The notes under the pieces were generated by a model. It searched no databases. It was given only the letters and a program-made list of their open reading frames with translations, and was not told where the DNA came from. This document shows positions 14,492 to 16,420 of a stretch of DNA of 16,420 nucleotides, piece after piece (the stretch's first letter is position 1; every line of letters starts with the position of its first letter). The DNA is taken from positions 1-16,420 of the forward strand of contig JBCDFL010000065.1 of the NCBI GenBank assembly GCA_039178165.1. The letters are read 5' to 3'. The DNA comes from JBCBCP01 sp039178165 (GTDB lineage: Bacteria; Pseudomonadota; Alphaproteobacteria; Rhodobacterales; Rhodobacteraceae). A program made the translations under genes and the position numbers.

Positions 14492-16138
14492 TTAACTGCT
14501 CTCAGTGTAATCCGCCCCCGCTGGTCCGCGATATTTATCTGTCAGCTCCTCCGGGACCTCGCTGCCGTCCCACATGTGGATCAGCACCCCTTTGCGCCCG
14601 CTTTTGCCGCGCATATTGCGAATGTCGTCCTCCGACCGGGTCACGCGCTGGGACATTCGCAGGCCCCAATCGTGCAGGGCCTCGTAAAGGCCGGGCAGGG
14701 CCGGGTGATCGGGCCGGGTGCGGACCAGATCGTTCAACTCGCCCGGGTCCTCCGCCAGATCAAACAGCATGGGCCGCAGCCCCGGTGCGGCGCAGTGCAT
14801 CAGCTTGTAGCGCCCGTCGAACACCATAAAGAGGCGCGCGTCCCGCGGCGAGAGGCCCAGCTTCTCACAGACCGGCTGGGCGGAGAAGTCGTATTCGCTG
14901 AAGGCATGGCTGCGCCAGTCGGGCACCTCGCCCCGCAGCCAGGGCAGGAGGGACCGCCCCTCGACAATGTGGTCCGGCACGGTGCCGCCCGCCGCCTCGA
15001 TAAACGTCGCGGCAATGTCCACGCTTTCGACCAGCGCGTCGCAAGTCGTGCCGCGGGTCGCATCTGCCTCGGCCCGCGGGTCGTAGACGATCATCGGGAT
15101 CTTGGCGGAGGGATCGTGAAACAGGTTCTTCTCCCCCAGCCAATGGTCGCCCAGATAGTCCCCGTGATCCGAGGTCACGACGATCATCGTGTCCTTATCC
15201 CGCCCCGTCGCCTCCAGATGTTCCAGCAGCCGGCCCAACTGATCGTCGCATTGCTTGATAAGGCCCATATAGGCCGGGATCACCTTTTCGCGCACCTCGT
15301 CCCGGGCAAAGGCCTGGCCCACAGGCCCGTCCATGAAGGCGCCGAAGACTGGGTGGGCATCGTCGCGCTCGCCCGGGTCGCGCACGGGCGGCAGGATGTG
15401 CTCGAGCCCGTACATGGCATGGTAGGGGGCCGGAACGATGTAGGGCCAGTGGGGCTTGATATAGCTCAGATGGGCGCAGAACGGCCCCTCCGCCTGGTCC
15501 AGAAAGCGGATCGCCTCAGACGTCAGCCAGGGCGTCTCGCTGTCCTCCTCGCGAATGTTGGCAGGCTTATCCGCGTTTTCGAACATCCAACCGCTGGCGA
15601 TCTGTCCCTCCGCGACGCCTGCATTGGCGTGGTTCGCCCAGGGGTTGGTTCCGGGATAGCCCTGGGACTTAAGGTATTCGTTGTAAGGGCTTCTGCGCGC
15701 GTCGTAAAAGCCGTCCGGCCCCTCGGCCCACAGCCCATCATCGCGCACCCAAGCATCGAACCCGCATTCCGCCTGCCGCGCGCCAATGACGCTGTCCGGC
15801 TCCAGCCCCAGCCGCGCCATGCCTTCCGCATCGACGGTCATGTGCGTCTTGCCGATCAGCCAGCAGTCCATGCCCAGCTTGCGCAGATGATCCCCCAGCG
15901 TCTGCTCGCCCACCCGCAGCGGAAAGCCGTTCCAGTGCGCCCCGTGGGAGGAGGCATAGCGCCCGGTATAGAAACACATCCGGCTTCCCCCACAGATCGG
16001 GCTTTGCACGTAGGCGTTGGTGAACCGCACCCCTTTGGCGGCCACCCGGTCGAAGTTCGGCGTGTGCAGGTGCGGATGCCCTGCGCAGGACAGATAGTCG
16101 AAGCGCAGCTGGTCATACATGACGAAGAGGATGTTCAT
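14492..16138 (-). CDS. Sulfatase-family hydrolase with altered formylglycine motif
   Basis: A 548-residue member of the alkaline phosphatase/sulfatase superfamily, expected to hydrolyse a sulfate or phosphate/phosphonate ester. N-terminal MNILFVMYDQLR carries the first metal-ligand region (D9). The C-terminal metal segment is TSDHGDYLGDH (D324, H325), and SYIKPHWPY is the usual substrate-side lysine/histidine patch. The nucleophile region is SPICGGSRMCFYTGRY with C49. Most Cys-type sulfatases have C-x-P/A-x-R here, and this one has C-G-G-S-R. There is no signal peptide, so it is probably cytoplasmic. The frame continues to an ATG at 16195, but those 19 codons lie in a repeat-like sequence and family members start at MN.LF..YDQ. 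No clear ribosome binding site precedes 16138. It is convergent with the ABC operon, 33 bases away. Choline-sulfatase or phosphonate monoester hydrolase activity are possible alternatives. Confidence 0.88.
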   Translation of the reverse strand: MNILFVMYDQLRFDYLSCAGHPHLHTPNFDRVAAKGVRFTNAYVQSPICGGSRMCFYTGRYASSHGAHWNGFPLRVGEQTLGDHLRKLGMDCWLIGKTHMTVDAEGMARLGLEPDSVIGARQAECGFDAWVRDDGLWAEGPDGFYDARRSPYNEYLKSQGYPGTNPWANHANAGVAEGQIASGWMFENADKPANIREEDSETPWLTSEAIRFLDQAEGPFCAHLSYIKPHWPYIVPAPYHAMYGLEHILPPVRDPGERDDAHPVFGAFMDGPVGQAFARDEVREKVIPAYMGLIKQCDDQLGRLLEHLEATGRDKDTMIVVTSDHGDYLGDHWLGEKNLFHDPSAKIPMIVYDPRAEADATRGTTCDALVESVDIAATFIEAAGGTVPDHIVEGRSLLPWLRGEVPDWRSHAFSEYDFSAQPVCEKLGLSPRDARLFMVFDGRYKLMHCAAPGLRPMLFDLAEDPGELNDLVRTRPDHPALPGLYEALHDWGLRMSQRVTRSEDDIRNMRGKSGRKGVLIHMWDGSEVPEELTDKYRGPAGADYTESS

Positions 16139-16184
16139 GCGGTGAACTGTGCCGCGGCGCCTCGCGGACGGCAACAGCCCTTCT

Positions 16185-16224
16185 TTGGGTAGCATATATC
16201 CCGGGGTCTGGGGCAGCGCCCCAG
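16185..16224 (-). repeat. GC hairpin with AT-rich tail, repeat-like
   Basis: CTGGGGC (16208-16214) pairs with GCCCCAG (16218-16224). On the minus strand it is followed by ACCCCGGGATATATGCTACC and an A/G-rich stretch. It lies between the tRNA 3' end and the sulfatase. From memory, hairpins of this form followed by a CCCCGG-ATAT tail are frequent intergenic repeats in Rhodobacteraceae. It may help end the tRNA transcript, but no T-run follows on that strand. Confidence 0.5.
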
Positions 16225-16251
16225 GCGGTTTTGAAAGAAAGTGCCGAAGAT

Positions 16252-16325
16252 TGGAGCGGGTAACGGGAATCGAACCCGTAACTTAAGCTTGGGAAGCTCG
16301 CGTGATACCTTTTCACCATACCCGC
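16252..16325 (-). tRNA. tRNA-Gly (anticodon CCC)
   Basis: The minus strand gives a 74-nt cloverleaf with encoded CCA. The acceptor stem GCGGGTA/TACCCGC is perfect and the D stem is GTGA/TCAC with GG in the loop. The anticodon loop TTCCCAA places CCC at 34-36. The T arm is ACGGG-TTCGATT-CCCGT. The anticodon stem is weak at its outer end (one G-T and one non-pair). CCC reads GGG glycine codons. No integrase or duplicated tRNA end is nearby, so there is no sign that it serves as an integration site here. Confidence 0.96.
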
Positions 16326-16336
16326 GCTGGAGGTTC

Positions 16337-16365
16337 GGTCTAGGCCGCGCGGTCGGCGTCGTCAA
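16337..16365 (-). promoter_or_regulatory. Sigma-70-type promoter of tRNA-Gly
   Basis: On the minus strand TTGACG (16360-16365) and TAGACC (16337-16342) stand 17 bases apart, and the mature tRNA begins 11 bases after the -10. The -35 matches the consensus in 5 of 6 positions; the -10 is weaker, as often in alphaproteobacteria. Confidence 0.65.
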
Positions 16366-16420
16366 CGGGGCTTTGTCAGCCTATCTCGCGGCATGTGCAG
16401 TGATAAGGTGAATGCAGGCC

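Noticed and set aside
16252..16420. tRNA-Gly as the edge of a genomic island
   Set aside because: No integrase, no repeated tRNA 3' end and no change in apparent composition are visible in the window.
16393..16420. Start of a plus-strand gene at the right edge (ATG at 16393 or 16412)
   Set aside because: Only 28 bases remain. The first ATG has no ribosome binding site, and AAGGTGA lies too close to the second. It also overlaps the region upstream of the tRNA promoter.
1..16420. CRISPR arrays, insertion sequences, phage genes, toxin-antitoxin pairs
   Set aside because: No regularly spaced direct repeats, transposase, integrase or small paired genes were seen; all coding space is filled by metabolic and transport genes.

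Overview
The window looks like chromosomal DNA of a marine alphaproteobacterium of the Rhodobacteraceae (roseobacter group). This is inferred from the high GC content, the kinds of genes present (a DmdB-type acyl-CoA ligase, a PhoX phosphatase, an oligopeptide-type ABC operon), and a GC-rich hairpin with an AT-rich tail beside the tRNA that resembles short repeats I remember from this family. No species can be named from the sequence alone. Ten protein genes and one tRNA are supported; nearly all other long open frames are shadows of these genes.

Layout. (1) 2-1381 (+): glucose-6-phosphate isomerase, cut off at its 5' end by the window edge. (2) 1520-1990 (-) and 2128-3747 (+): a small hotdog thioesterase divergent from an acyl-CoA synthetase that resembles 3-methylmercaptopropionyl-CoA ligase (DmdB). 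(3) 3748-4161: a 414-base gap without a gene. It holds two diverged copies of a structured element of about 95 nt, a separate hairpin between them, and a two-hairpin terminator for the next gene. (4) 4162-6048 (-): a Tat-exported PhoX-type alkaline phosphatase with a possible Pho box upstream. (5) 6187-9242 (-): an MlrC-like M81 metallopeptidase and an amidohydrolase overlapping by 4 bases. Across a 148-base intergenic region, 9391-14458 (+) encodes an ABC transporter of the peptide/nickel type: a periplasmic binding protein, two permeases, and one protein carrying both ATPase domains. (6) 14492-16138 (-): a sulfatase-family hydrolase whose formylglycine motif is altered. (7) 16252-16325 (-): tRNA-Gly (anticodon CCC) with a good promoter.

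How the genes work together. The most coherent unit is the divergent locus at 6187-14458. The transporter would import a small peptide or amide, and the two cytoplasmic metal-dependent hydrolases would open it. The substrate cannot be read from the sequence. The MlrC homologue alone does not imply microcystin degradation, because no mlrA, mlrB or mlrD is present. PhoX and the sulfatase would release phosphate and sulfate (or a related ester), fitting a marine scavenger, but nothing ties them to the peptide locus except position. The strongest undescribed signal is the pair of structured elements at 3802-4060, where some stem differences between the copies are compensatory.
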